DNA from: Desulfolinea sp964487745
GTDB taxonomy: Bacteria > Chloroflexota > Anaerolineae > Anaerolineales > Villigracilaceae
Length of the DNA stretch: 64,000 bases
Direction of reading: 5' to 3'
NCBI GenBank assembly: GCA_964487745.1
Contig: CAZASG010000013.1
Coordinates: 1-64,000 of the forward strand
The position numbers were made by a program, and so were the translations under genes. The notes under the pieces were generated by a model. That model was not told the DNA's origin. It did no database searches and was given only the letters and a program-made list of their open reading frames with translations. Shown in pieces: positions 43,892 through 52,211 of the stretch. Numbering within the stretch: the first letter of the stretch is position 1; every line of letters starts with the position of its first letter.

Positions 43892-43979
43892 TATATTAGC
43901 AAAGAAAATCTTTTTTGTCAATATTTTGCACATGTTTTCTTTGCAAATGCTTGACAAAACAAATATTTCACGATATATT
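43892..43979. promoter_or_regulatory. Divergent promoters with nested inverted repeats
   Basis: Plus strand: TTGACA at 43951-43956 and TATATT at 43974-43979, 17-bp spacer, for the ABC exporter. Minus strand: TTGACA (complement of 43916-43921) and TAATAT (complement of 43892-43897), 18-bp spacer, for the MerR gene. GCAAAGAAAA (43899-43908) and TTTTCTTTGC (43935-43944) form a perfect inverted repeat, and TTGTCAA (43915-43921) mirrors TTGACAA (43951-43957). The repeats overlap the promoter elements, as expected for autorepression by the MerR-B12 protein. Confidence 0.7.
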
Positions 43980-44023
43980 TGGGCAAATTTAGTCTAATTT
44001 GACCATAAAAAGAAGGTTTTCAA

Positions 44024-45172
44024 ATGTCTGTTTATCTTAGTTTCAAAGAAATATGGCGCAACAAAAGTCGATTTTTTCTATTCAGCCTCGTTATTGCCCT
44101 GATCGCTGTGCTCGTTCTTTTCACCGCCGGGCTTGGCGAAGGGCTTGCTTCTGCCAATAAAGAATATCTCGAAAAGCTGGATGCCGAGCTACTTGTTTTT
44201 CAAGATGGTACCGACTACTCTACTATTGAAAGTCGCCTTGACTATCAGAAGATAAAACGCGTTCGGCGTGTGGATGGCGTATCCGATGCCGGACCGATCG
44301 GTTTCAGCAATGCCGAGATCGTCCTCGATAATGGGCTTGATTCCGTTGATATTTCCTTTATTGGTATTGAACCGGGAGCACCAGGCCTCCCCGCCCCCAT
44401 TATCGGGGATACGATCCGCTCGCGTCAAGCGAAAGTTGTCATGATCGATGAGCGGATCGCAGAATCTGCAAATCTGAGCGTAGGCGATACTATCACCATC
44501 AAATCTACACAGGGAACGGAAGATAAACTCTACGACCTGCGCATTGTCGGGATCACCAGTGGACAACAATATTTCTTTCAACCCTCGGTATTTGTCTCTC
44601 TTTCCATCTGGGATAAATATCGTCCCAAAGCAGATGCGGGCATCTCAAGCACACGCCCGATCACCAATATCATTGCCGTACAACTTGAAGAATCTGTAAA
44701 TATGGCAAGCATGAGTGCCCGCATAGAAGCAGCGGTCTCCGATGTGGAGACATCCGACATAAAAACCGCCTATGAATCTGCTCCCGGGTACTCAGCGCAA
44801 CAAAACACATTGAACACAATGAAAGGTTTCACCTTTTTGATCGGCATCCTGGTTATCGGCGGTTTCTTCCAGATCCAGACCTTGCAGAAAGTTCCCCAGA
44901 TCGGGATGCTGAAAGCCATCGGCACCCCAAATCCTGTTGTGGCAACATCCGCCATTATGCAGATCATCTTCATGACGGTCTTCGGCGTAGCTCTAGGCGG
45001 GCTAGCCGTTCTCGGTCTGGCACTGGGAATGCCTTCCAGCGTACCGATCCTGTTTACGGGCACATCCGTCGCCATTGCAGTTGTCTCGCTGCTATTGATC
45101 GGCCCCATCGGCGGGATGGTCTCCATACGTTTGGCACTCAAAGTCGAACCCCTCAGAGCTTTAGGCATGTAA
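44024..45172 (+). CDS. ABC exporter permease, FtsX/MacB type
   Basis: A 382-residue membrane protein with the FtsX layout: one N-terminal helix (about 18-38), a large extracytoplasmic MacB-like domain (about 40-250), and three C-terminal helices (about 265-290, 315-340, 345-370). The domain contains VDISFIGIEPGAPGLPAP. It resembles the DevC-type permeases of glycolipid/lipoprotein exporters. The ATPase gene follows at 10 nt. It is divergent from the MerR-B12 regulator. Cargo unknown. Confidence 0.88.
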   Translation: MSVYLSFKEIWRNKSRFFLFSLVIALIAVLVLFTAGLGEGLASANKEYLEKLDAELLVFQDGTDYSTIESRLDYQKIKRVRRVDGVSDAGPIGFSNAEIVLDNGLDSVDISFIGIEPGAPGLPAPIIGDTIRSRQAKVVMIDERIAESANLSVGDTITIKSTQGTEDKLYDLRIVGITSGQQYFFQPSVFVSLSIWDKYRPKADAGISSTRPITNIIAVQLEESVNMASMSARIEAAVSDVETSDIKTAYESAPGYSAQQNTLNTMKGFTFLIGILVIGGFFQIQTLQKVPQIGMLKAIGTPNPVVATSAIMQIIFMTVFGVALGGLAVLGLALGMPSSVPILFTGTSVAIAVVSLLLIGPIGGMVSIRLALKVEPLRALGM

Positions 45173-45182
45173 GGAAAAAATC

Positions 45183-46001
45183 ATGAAAGAAAAATATATT
45201 CTCGAAACCAAAAATGTTACAAAAAACTATGACAGTAATGGCTTGATCGTCAAAGCTCTTGATGATGTCTCTCTCAGCGTAAAGGCAGGGGAATTCGTTG
45301 GCTTGGTCGGCCCCAGTGGATCGGGTAAGACAACGATGTTGGCGATCTTGGCCACCCTGCTGCGTGAGACAGATGGAAGCCTATTGATCGACGGGCAAGC
45401 CCTGGGTGCGATGAGCAACCGTGAGCGCACTAAATTTCGTCGAGAGAAGATCGGCTTTACGTTCCAGTCCAACAATCTCGTTCCTTATCTGACTGCGCTG
45501 GAAAATGTTGAATTGATGCTACGTCTCAACAAGAAAAATGGTCGTCAAAGTCGCGAAAAAGCCACTTCCCTACTGGCCCGTTTGGGGTTAGGAGATCGCC
45601 TGCACAATTTGCCATCCCAGCTTTCTGGCGGTCAGCAACAGCGTGTAGCAATTGCCCGCTCCCTCATCCATGACCCGAGCGTGGTGCTCGCCGATGAACC
45701 GACCGCCAGCCTCGACACCGAACGCGCGAATCAGGTTGTACAGATCTTCGCCGATCTGATCCATGAAGGCGGGCGCGCGGGGATCATGGTCACACACGAT
45801 TTACGCATGTGTAAATATGTGGACAAAGTTGTGCAAATGGTCGATGGAAAGATCGCTCGCGTGATCACAGAGCGCAGCGAGATCGATCTGCTGGCTGGGT
45901 CAAGCAAATTTGACCAGTTACCAACTAAATCTCCTCCCAAGCATATTGCCGAAAAGCTATCCCTCACACAAGGGCTTTCTCCTGCCTTTGTTGGAAGTTA
46001 A
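45183..46001 (+). CDS. ABC exporter ATPase (DevA/LolD-like)
   Basis: A 272-residue ATPase with Walker A GPSGSGKTT (about 43-51), LSGGQQQRVAIARSL (about 146-160) and Walker B VVLADEPTASLDTE. It has a short extra C-terminal tail of about 45 residues beyond the usual LolD length. It energises the FtsX-type permease encoded immediately upstream. The next gene, ribA, lies about 90 nt on and probably has its own promoter. Confidence 0.93.
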   Translation: MKEKYILETKNVTKNYDSNGLIVKALDDVSLSVKAGEFVGLVGPSGSGKTTMLAILATLLRETDGSLLIDGQALGAMSNRERTKFRREKIGFTFQSNNLVPYLTALENVELMLRLNKKNGRQSREKATSLLARLGLGDRLHNLPSQLSGGQQQRVAIARSLIHDPSVVLADEPTASLDTERANQVVQIFADLIHEGGRAGIMVTHDLRMCKYVDKVVQMVDGKIARVITERSEIDLLAGSSKFDQLPTKSPPKHIAEKLSLTQGLSPAFVGS

Positions 46002-46088
46002 AGTAAGAAAAATATCAGAAAAGCGATTTCTTGATAAAAAAGGTAATAATTATTGCTATAATGAAGTCCAATGAAAAAGGAGATAACA

Positions 46089-46706
46089 ATGAAAAACATA
46101 AATCTGGACAGATTAGTATGCACCCGTATCCCCACCGAAGAGGGTTCTTTCCAGCTCTGTTTATTTGATAATGACCAGGATCATAAGGAACATATGGCGC
46201 TGGTTTATGGAGATGTGCGCGGTAAAGATGTACTTGTTCGCGTCCACTCAGAATGTTTTACAGGGGATGTTCTCGGTTCACAACGCTGTGACTGTGGCCC
46301 CCAACTCCATTACGCGATGGATGCCATCGCCAACGAAGGACGCGGCATCGTCCTTTACCTCCGACAGGAGGGACGCGGCATCGGCCTGGCAGAAAAGCTG
46401 CGCGCCTACAACCTTCAGGACAAGGGTCTTGACACCGTTGATGCCAATCTTGAATTAGGTCATCAAGCTGACGAGCGCGAGTATGATATCGCCGTCGCGA
46501 TGCTGAAAGACCTCGGCGTCGAATCGGTACGCCTGTTGACGAATAACCCCGCCAAGATCGAAGCGCTGACCGATTTGGGCATGCCCGTAAAGGAACGCGT
46601 CTCGATCATGATCCAGCCCAACGACGAGAATATCCACTACCTTTCCACCAAAGCCGAGCGGATGCGACACCTCTTCGCCTTTGAGCGAGTTCCCGTCAGA
46701 ATTTAG
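46089..46706 (+). CDS. ribA: GTP cyclohydrolase II
   Basis: A 205-residue enzyme that opens GTP to the first riboflavin precursor, releasing formate and pyrophosphate. Zinc site SECFTGDVLGSQRCDCG (about 56-72) has the three Cys, and YLRQEGRGIGL (about 93-103) is the GTP/catalytic loop. It stands alone, not fused to DHBP synthase. The ATG at 46071 is followed by AAAAAGGAGA, which is the ribosome site for ATG 46089, so the later start is chosen. Confidence 0.95.
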   Translation: MKNINLDRLVCTRIPTEEGSFQLCLFDNDQDHKEHMALVYGDVRGKDVLVRVHSECFTGDVLGSQRCDCGPQLHYAMDAIANEGRGIVLYLRQEGRGIGLAEKLRAYNLQDKGLDTVDANLELGHQADEREYDIAVAMLKDLGVESVRLLTNNPAKIEALTDLGMPVKERVSIMIQPNDENIHYLSTKAERMRHLFAFERVPVRI

Positions 46707-46711
46707 ACAGC

Positions 46712-46745
46712 AAAAAGCCGAGCGTAATGCTCGGCTTTTTCTTTT
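46712..46745. terminator. Rho-independent terminator after ribA
   Basis: AAAAAGCCGAGC pairs with GCTCGGCTTTTT around a GTAAT loop, with T-run; bidirectional for the convergent sixA. Confidence 0.93.
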
Positions 46746-46775
46746 GGTGGCGGTCTCCTAAACCGTCAACAATGA

Positions 46776-47264
46776 TCAAATCCCCTTCGGTATCCAATAG
46801 CCCAACAACTTCCCTTCGTAATTTTCGATCAACGCATCCCAGCTTTCAATGTCAAATTCGATATAAGCAATTGCCGTTGTGGGGAAAGGCTCATAAGAAT
46901 CGGTAAAGAACTCCAGCGCGCCAGACATGGTCGGGTTATGCCCGATCAACATGGCGCTTTCCAAATCATCGGAAAGCTTGGAAAGAATATCCAAATAATC
47001 GCGTAGGTCGGCATCATATAGCTGCTCCAGAAATTGCGGCTCTCTCTCAAAAGAAAACTCTTCCAAAAATAATGCCAAAGTCTCCCGCGTCCGCTGGGCT
47101 GTGGAGCAAAGAATGGCATCGATCTCCACACCCTGTCCCTTTAGAAAAGCACCCATCCGTGGCGCATCACGGCGTCCGCGCTTGTTGAGCGGGCGCTGAT
47201 GATCGGATAAAGTTGGATGATCCCAACTGGATTTTGCGTGGCGCATCAAAATGAGCTTCTTCAT
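46776..47264 (-). CDS. sixA: Phosphohistidine phosphatase SixA-like
   Basis: A 162-residue histidine-phosphatase-superfamily protein. LMRHAKSSWD (about 5-14) gives the catalytic RH motif and IGHNPTMSGALE supplies the second His. Short single-domain SixA-type proteins remove phosphate from phosphohistidine in phosphorelay or PTS proteins. The frame opens at 47282, but AAGGAAGG lies inside that extension and ATG 47264 is the better start. Divergent from the MalY-type gene. Confidence 0.9.
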   Translation of the reverse strand: MKKLILMRHAKSSWDHPTLSDHQRPLNKRGRRDAPRMGAFLKGQGVEIDAILCSTAQRTRETLALFLEEFSFEREPQFLEQLYDADLRDYLDILSKLSDDLESAMLIGHNPTMSGALEFFTDSYEPFPTTAIAYIEFDIESWDALIENYEGKLLGYWIPKGI

Positions 47265-47350
47265 GGCAACTCCTTCCTTCATTCTACTTTCTTTTCGGGC
47301 AGAGGGGTATAATTTCGCAAATCAAAACACACTCTCCAAAGGAACTCCCC

Positions 47351-48532
47351 ATGCCCTCTCAATTCGATAAAATAATCGACCGCCGCCCCAGCAACTCGAT
47401 CAAATGGCACGCCTTCGGCGAAGATGTCCTCCCCATGTGGGTGGCAGATATGGATTTCGCTGCTCCACCGCCCATTCTCGACGCATTGCATAGCGCAACC
47501 GATCACGGCATTTTAGGATACGAATTCCCGAACAAAAAACTCAGACAAAATGTTGCTGAACGGATGCAAAAACTCTATGGCTGGGATGTAAAAACGGACG
47601 ACGTCGTCCCTATCCCCGGCTTGGTCACGGGTTTCAACATCGCTGCGAGGATCAGCTGTAAACCCTCAGATGGCATCTTGATCCAGACCCCGGTATACCC
47701 ACCCTTCATGAAGGTACAGAAAAACACCGATACCGTCACCCAGATCGCCGAACTAAAAAAGATCGCCAACGAGCATACTCTCCACTACGAAGTGGATTGG
47801 GATGTCTTCGAAAACGCCGTTCATTCTGAAGACGCAAAAACGAGCATGTTCCTTTTCTGTAATCCCCACAACCCGACCGGCACCATCTACAGCGACGACG
47901 ACCTGAAACGCATGGTCGATATCTGCGAACGCGAAGACATCATCATCTGCTCCGATGAGATCCACAGCGAGCTCTTGCTTGATGACAATAAACACACACC
48001 CATTGCCATGCTCTCACACAAGGCTGCTCAGCGGACGATCACGCTCGTGGCTGCCAGCAAGACCTTCAACGTGGCAGGGCTTTTCGTCGGCTTTGCCATC
48101 ATCCAGAACGAAAGCATTCGACGTCACTTCAAAGCAGAGGCAGAAAAGCTAACCCTGCACACAAATAGCCTGGGGCATATCGCTTCCGAGATCGGTTTTT
48201 CAGGCGTCTGCGATGACTGGCTCAAAGAACTTTTGGATTACCTGACCGAGAACCGCAATTTCCTTGTGAATTATGTCAAAGAGAATTTTCCCGGGGTGCG
48301 CATCACAAATCCTGAATCCACTTACCTTGCCTGGCTCGATTTCAGCGAATTGATCGAGCAGGGGAAAGTGACAGCGCCCTTGCAGGATTTCTTCATCGAA
48401 AAAGGCAAGGTCGCATTCAATGACGGTCCAACTTTCGGTCCTGGCGGGGAGGGGTTTGTACGGCTGAACTTCGGCTGTCCCCGCGAGGTGCTCGTCGAAG
48501 GGCTAGAACGGATAAAAGTAGCCCTCGCCTAA
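47351..48532 (+). CDS. patB: MalY/PatB-type PLP aminotransferase (cystathionine beta-lyase)
   Basis: A 393-residue fold-type I PLP enzyme. DRRPSNSIKWHAFGEDVLPM followed by WVADMDF (about 10-36) is the MalY/PatB opening; FCNPHNPTGTIY (about 174-185), CSDEIHSELL (about 203-212) and the PLP lysine in AASKTFNVAGL (about 237-247) follow, with RLNFGCPREV near the end. The usual activity is cleavage of cystathionine or related C-S bonds to pyruvate and ammonia. AAAGGAAC precedes the ATG. Gene symbol is by similarity. Confidence 0.93.
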   Translation: MPSQFDKIIDRRPSNSIKWHAFGEDVLPMWVADMDFAAPPPILDALHSATDHGILGYEFPNKKLRQNVAERMQKLYGWDVKTDDVVPIPGLVTGFNIAARISCKPSDGILIQTPVYPPFMKVQKNTDTVTQIAELKKIANEHTLHYEVDWDVFENAVHSEDAKTSMFLFCNPHNPTGTIYSDDDLKRMVDICEREDIIICSDEIHSELLLDDNKHTPIAMLSHKAAQRTITLVAASKTFNVAGLFVGFAIIQNESIRRHFKAEAEKLTLHTNSLGHIASEIGFSGVCDDWLKELLDYLTENRNFLVNYVKENFPGVRITNPESTYLAWLDFSELIEQGKVTAPLQDFFIEKGKVAFNDGPTFGPGGEGFVRLNFGCPREVLVEGLERIKVALA

Positions 48533-48557
48533 ATTCGTGAGCACAAACGCTTTAGAG

Positions 48558-48581
48558 AACGCCGCATATGCGGCGTTTTTT
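48558..48581 (+). terminator. Rho-independent terminator after the MalY-type gene
   Basis: Perfect palindrome AACGCCGCATATGCGGCGTT followed by TTTT. Confidence 0.88.
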
Positions 48582-48589
48582 GCGTAATA

Positions 48590-48607
48590 TGACAAAAAAC
48601 TTTGTCA
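48590..48607 (+). promoter_or_regulatory. Candidate metalloregulator operator
   Basis: TGACAAA and TTTGTCA arms separated by 4 bp, perfect and AT-rich, about 80 bp upstream of the DtxR-family gene; a third half-site TGACA follows at 48611-48615. The position suits autoregulation and control of the iron permease. Confidence 0.55.
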
Positions 48608-48685
48608 ACATGACATTTTTATATTGACTTTTTCTGATTTTGAGATAAAGTTATGCTTAGACATAAGAAACAAAGGATTTTTTAT

Positions 48686-49363
48686 ATGCCCAACCAAAAA
48701 ATGAGCGAGAGCACAGAAATGTACCTGATCACGATCGCCACCATGAGCGATGAAGACCATACCTCCCCGCTCTCCATCACATCGTTGGCAGATGAGCTAC
48801 ATGTACAGCCTGTGTCCGCAAACCAAATGGTCAAAAAGATGGCTGAAAGCGGCTGGTTGGAATATATCCCCTACAAGGGCGTTGTCTTGACCGATAAGGG
48901 GCAAAAACAGGCGTTACGTGTCTTACGCCATCGGCGATTATGGGAAGTTTTTCTCGTCCGCGAGTTGGAGATGTCCGTCGAAGAAGCGGATGCGCTCGCC
49001 TGTGATCTTGAACACCTTATTTCGATAGATGTCGCCAACCGACTGGATGCTTTTCTCGATCACCCCACCGTCTCCTATACGGGATACCCGATCCCGCAGG
49101 TTGGGGATGAAGACGATCCTTTTTTCGAGGAGATTCCCTTGAACGATTTCAAGATCGGCGAATCGGCTCAGGTGATACGAGTTAACGCCGACACAGTCAC
49201 GACCAAGTTCCTGTTCAAGGAGGGAATCAAGCCCGGGGTCCGCGTGCGTATCGTGGCAATTGGCAGCAGTGGTGATTTTTTACTAGCAGGCAATAACCGA
49301 CGTGTCCACATATCCGCAGAGTTGGCATCCGCCCTTCTGCTTGGACAAGTCGAGACTATTTAA
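48686..49363 (+). CDS. DtxR/MntR-family metal-dependent regulator with FeoA-like domain
   Basis: A 225-residue regulator: winged helix (TSLADELHVQPVSANQMVKK, about 34-53), metal/dimer domain (WEVFLVRELEMSVEEADALAC followed by DLEH, about 98-122) and a C-terminal FeoA/SH3-like domain (about 150-222). Fe2+ or Mn2+ would act as co-repressor. The frame opens at 48653, but AAAGGA at 48672-48677 selects ATG 48686. The FTR1 iron permease starts 27 nt downstream, so iron is the likely metal. Confidence 0.92.
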   Translation: MPNQKMSESTEMYLITIATMSDEDHTSPLSITSLADELHVQPVSANQMVKKMAESGWLEYIPYKGVVLTDKGQKQALRVLRHRRLWEVFLVRELEMSVEEADALACDLEHLISIDVANRLDAFLDHPTVSYTGYPIPQVGDEDDPFFEEIPLNDFKIGESAQVIRVNADTVTTKFLFKEGIKPGVRVRIVAIGSSGDFLLAGNNRRVHISAELASALLLGQVETI

Positions 49364-49390
49364 TATTTATTGTAAGGAGTACGAAAAAAA

Positions 49391-50230
49391 ATGGATACCT
49401 TTATTCAAGGTTTGGTCATGGCTTTTCGGGAGGGCCTGGAGGCTTTCCTGATCATCATGATCTTGCTCAAATTTCTTGAGAAGACCAATAACGAGTACCT
49501 CAAGAAAAATCTTTGGTACGGTTTATATGCCGGGATAGCCGCATCGTTTATTTTTGGGATTATCTTGAAAGCGATCTCTGTCAGCATCGGCGGCATGGGC
49601 GCAACCGCTAAATTATGGGAGAGTGTTGCCAGTCTGGCTGCCGTGATGCTCATTATCACTTTCATCATCTGGATGATCAACCACGGTGCGGAGATCAAGA
49701 AACATGTTGAGGGTGAAGCAGCACTTAATTTGTCGCCAAAAGGCATATTTTGGTTGGCAGCATTTATGGTCGTACGTGAGGGAGCAGAAATTGTTCTCTT
49801 TCAATTTGCAGGGAAATACACAACCAGCTCAGTGGTCATCGGGTTGGCGCTTTCGATCGCTCTCACCGTAGCGCTCTACCATTCACTCGTAAAGATCAAA
49901 CTGCAAACGATCTTCAACGTCACCCTTGCCTATTTGGTCTTGCAAGCCGGCTTCCTGTTGGGATACAGCGTTCATGAAGCACTTTCGGCATCAAAAGAAT
50001 TGGGTTTACTCGCCGCCGAGAGCCCGATCTTTGCAAAGGCATTCAACTTGTCCGAGACGATCTTTTACCATAAAGAAGGGGTTATCGGGATGCCCTTATA
50101 CGTTGCCATCGGTTGGTACTCAAAACCGGAGTGGATACAGTTCATTTTGCAATATCTTCTCACCTTCTCACTCTTTGGATATTGGTATCAGAGAAGTAAA
50201 AGAGAAAAGGAAACACCCTTACCAGCATAG
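49391..50230 (+). CDS. FTR1-family high-affinity iron permease
   Basis: A 279-residue membrane protein with seven hydrophobic helices. The iron-translocating REGLEA motif (about 14-19) is in helix 1 and a second REGAE (about 137-141) in helix 4, the diagnostic pair for FTR1/EfeU. No EfeO or EfeB partner is adjacent, so it may act alone or with an unlinked partner. TAAGGAG precedes the ATG. It is co-transcribed with the DtxR-type regulator and ended by a strong terminator. Confidence 0.93.
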   Translation: MDTFIQGLVMAFREGLEAFLIIMILLKFLEKTNNEYLKKNLWYGLYAGIAASFIFGIILKAISVSIGGMGATAKLWESVASLAAVMLIITFIIWMINHGAEIKKHVEGEAALNLSPKGIFWLAAFMVVREGAEIVLFQFAGKYTTSSVVIGLALSIALTVALYHSLVKIKLQTIFNVTLAYLVLQAGFLLGYSVHEALSASKELGLLAAESPIFAKAFNLSETIFYHKEGVIGMPLYVAIGWYSKPEWIQFILQYLLTFSLFGYWYQRSKREKETPLPA

Positions 50231-50262
50231 AAAAAAGGAGAGGCTAAGCCTCTCCTTTTTTG
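50231..50262 (+). terminator. Rho-independent terminator after the iron permease gene
   Basis: AAAAAAGGAGAGGC / GCCTCTCCTTTTTT, a 14-bp stem with a tiny loop and T-run. Confidence 0.93.
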
Positions 50263-50344
50263 TCAAATATTCGAAGTTATCGACCATTCACTTCTCACAG
50301 GATGTATAATCTAATTGGCATCCGATACCTGAGGAGAAGTGGCA

Positions 50345-51082
50345 ATGTCAAAAATCATCTCCATTCACTCGTTCCGCGGTGGGACAGGAAAATCCAATAT
50401 CACAGCGAATACAGCAGCAATGTTGGCAGCCGAGGGCAAAAGGGTCGGCGTGATCGATACCGATATACTCTCTCCGGGCATCCACGTCCTGTTTGGGCTG
50501 AATGAAGAAAGGATCACATTTACGCTCAATGACTATATTTGGGAGCGTTGCAAGATCGAAGAAACCGCCTATCAGGTTAGCGAAGACGACAACCTCTACC
50601 TGATCCCATCCAGTATTCAGATCGGCGAGATCACCCGCATTCTGCGTGAAGGCTACGATAGCGCCTTGCTCAATCGCGGATTTGAGAACTTGATCGATGC
50701 GCTTGATCTTGATTTTCTTCTGATCGACACACATCCGGGCGTCAACGAAGAAACGTTGCTCTCCGTCGCCTTTTCAGACATTCTCATCATTATCCTGCGC
50801 CCCGACCAACAAGACTATCAGGGCACGGGTGTCACGATCAAGGTGGGGCGTAAACTCGAGGTCCCAGATCTATTGCTGATCGCCAACAAAGTCCCCGACA
50901 GCTACAAAGCCGTAGACCTTGCAACAAGGCTCAGCGAGACCTATCAAACAGAAGTAGCGGGCATTCTCTATCATTCAGATGAATTGATGACGCTCGGCAG
51001 CAGCGGACTTTTTGTTCGGGAATATCCCAATCATCCGCTCTCACAGGATTTTCGCCGGATCGCTACCCGACTTTTGGCTTGA
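50345..51082 (+). CDS. MinD/ParA-like P-loop ATPase
   Basis: A 245-residue cytoplasmic ATPase of the SIMIBI class. The P-loop is SFRGGTGKSN (about 8-17), where the usual signature lysine (KGGxGK) is Arg. DTDILSPGIHVLFG (about 39-52) and LLIDTHPGVNEET are the switch motifs, and LLIANKVP the base motif. AGGAG at 50332-50336 supports ATG 50345 over GTG 50339. The following gene, 20 nt on, encodes a HAMP-GAF membrane protein, so the pair may form a polarity or sensing module. This is not a chromosomal parA: no parB is near. Confidence 0.87.
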   Translation: MSKIISIHSFRGGTGKSNITANTAAMLAAEGKRVGVIDTDILSPGIHVLFGLNEERITFTLNDYIWERCKIEETAYQVSEDDNLYLIPSSIQIGEITRILREGYDSALLNRGFENLIDALDLDFLLIDTHPGVNEETLLSVAFSDILIIILRPDQQDYQGTGVTIKVGRKLEVPDLLLIANKVPDSYKAVDLATRLSETYQTEVAGILYHSDELMTLGSSGLFVREYPNHPLSQDFRRIATRLLA

Positions 51083-51102
51083 TCCCCTTCAAGGAGTTTT
51101 AG

Positions 51103-52170
51103 ATGACCCTGCGTACACGGATGCTACTAACCGTTGCCATCATCATCACGATGACCATGTTCATTTTGGGCATCGTATTCAGTTGGAATATTGACAGCAC
51201 GGTACTTAAAGCACAATTATGGCGTATGGGGGGCGTTGCGCTCTTTGTGCTGGCCTTGGCCATCTTTATCACCTATCTCCTTGCAAACAGGATCACCAAA
51301 CCCATCTCAAAAATATCAGATGCTGCTCACGCCGTCCAATCAGGCGAGTATGAAGCGAAAGACCTGGAAGAGATCATCCAACGCCCGGATGAATTGGGGG
51401 AGCTAGGCAAAGTTTTCGACAAAATGGCGCGCGAAGTCGCTGAACGTGACAAACGCCTGCAATTGTTCAAAGTCATCATCCCAATGGGCGTTCGCCTCTC
51501 CGCCGAAAAGGATTTCGACCGTCTGCTCGAAATGATGGTCATCGAGGCCCAAAAAGTGACCAACGCCGATGGTGGCACACTCTATCTGCGTGAGGGAGAT
51601 AAGCTCCGCTTTGTTGTTTTGAGAAATGATTCTTTGGATATTCAAATGGGCGGGCGAACAGGAAAAGAAATTGCCTTTTCTCCCCTGAATTTATACGATG
51701 AAAATGGCAACGAGAATCTTTCCAATGTGGCAGCGTACGTCGCGATCAAAGGGGAACGAGTCCACTTGGCAGATGCTTATACAGCCAAGGGATTTGACTT
51801 CTCTGGCACAAAACGCTTCGATAAAAGCACCGGTTATCGCTCTAAATCCTTTCTCGCATTTCCCCTCGAAGGCGATGATGGCAAGGTTATCGGTGTACTC
51901 CAACTCATTAATGCGCTTGACCCGGAAAAAGGGGAAATCATTCCCTTCTCATCAGATGAAGTGATCCAAGGCTTATCCTTACTTACTTCGGCTGCGTTGG
52001 CAGGCTATATCCGCGCAGAGGCATTAAGGCAGGAGATCAATAAGTTGCGTATTGAAATAGATGAAAAGAAACGTGATGTACAAGTCGCTGAGATCACAGA
52101 TTCGGCGTATTTCAGAGAGTTACATGCCAAAGCCAGGGAAGTACGCGCGCAGAAAAAGAAGAGAAAGTAA
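51103..52170 (+). CDS. Membrane HAMP-GAF sensor protein without output domain
   Basis: A 355-residue protein: two membrane helices (about 8-28 and 42-62) with a very short external loop, HAMP domain (about 63-115, NRITKPISKISDAAHAVQSG), GAF domain (about 130-305) and a C-terminal coiled-coil, Lys-rich tail. It has no kinase, cyclase or methyl-accepting region, so it must signal through a partner, possibly the MinD-like ATPase upstream. GAF ligand unknown. Confidence 0.88.
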   Translation: MTLRTRMLLTVAIIITMTMFILGIVFSWNIDSTVLKAQLWRMGGVALFVLALAIFITYLLANRITKPISKISDAAHAVQSGEYEAKDLEEIIQRPDELGELGKVFDKMAREVAERDKRLQLFKVIIPMGVRLSAEKDFDRLLEMMVIEAQKVTNADGGTLYLREGDKLRFVVLRNDSLDIQMGGRTGKEIAFSPLNLYDENGNENLSNVAAYVAIKGERVHLADAYTAKGFDFSGTKRFDKSTGYRSKSFLAFPLEGDDGKVIGVLQLINALDPEKGEIIPFSSDEVIQGLSLLTSAALAGYIRAEALRQEINKLRIEIDEKKRDVQVAEITDSAYFRELHAKAREVRAQKKKRK

Positions 52171-52182
52171 ATAACCTCAAAG

Positions 52183-52209
52183 AAAAAGTCCCCGTTTCGG
52201 GGACTTTTT
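52183..52209. terminator. Bidirectional terminator
   Basis: AAAAAGTCCCC / GGGGACTTTTT with a GTTTC loop between convergent genes. Confidence 0.93.
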
Positions 52210-52211
52210 GA

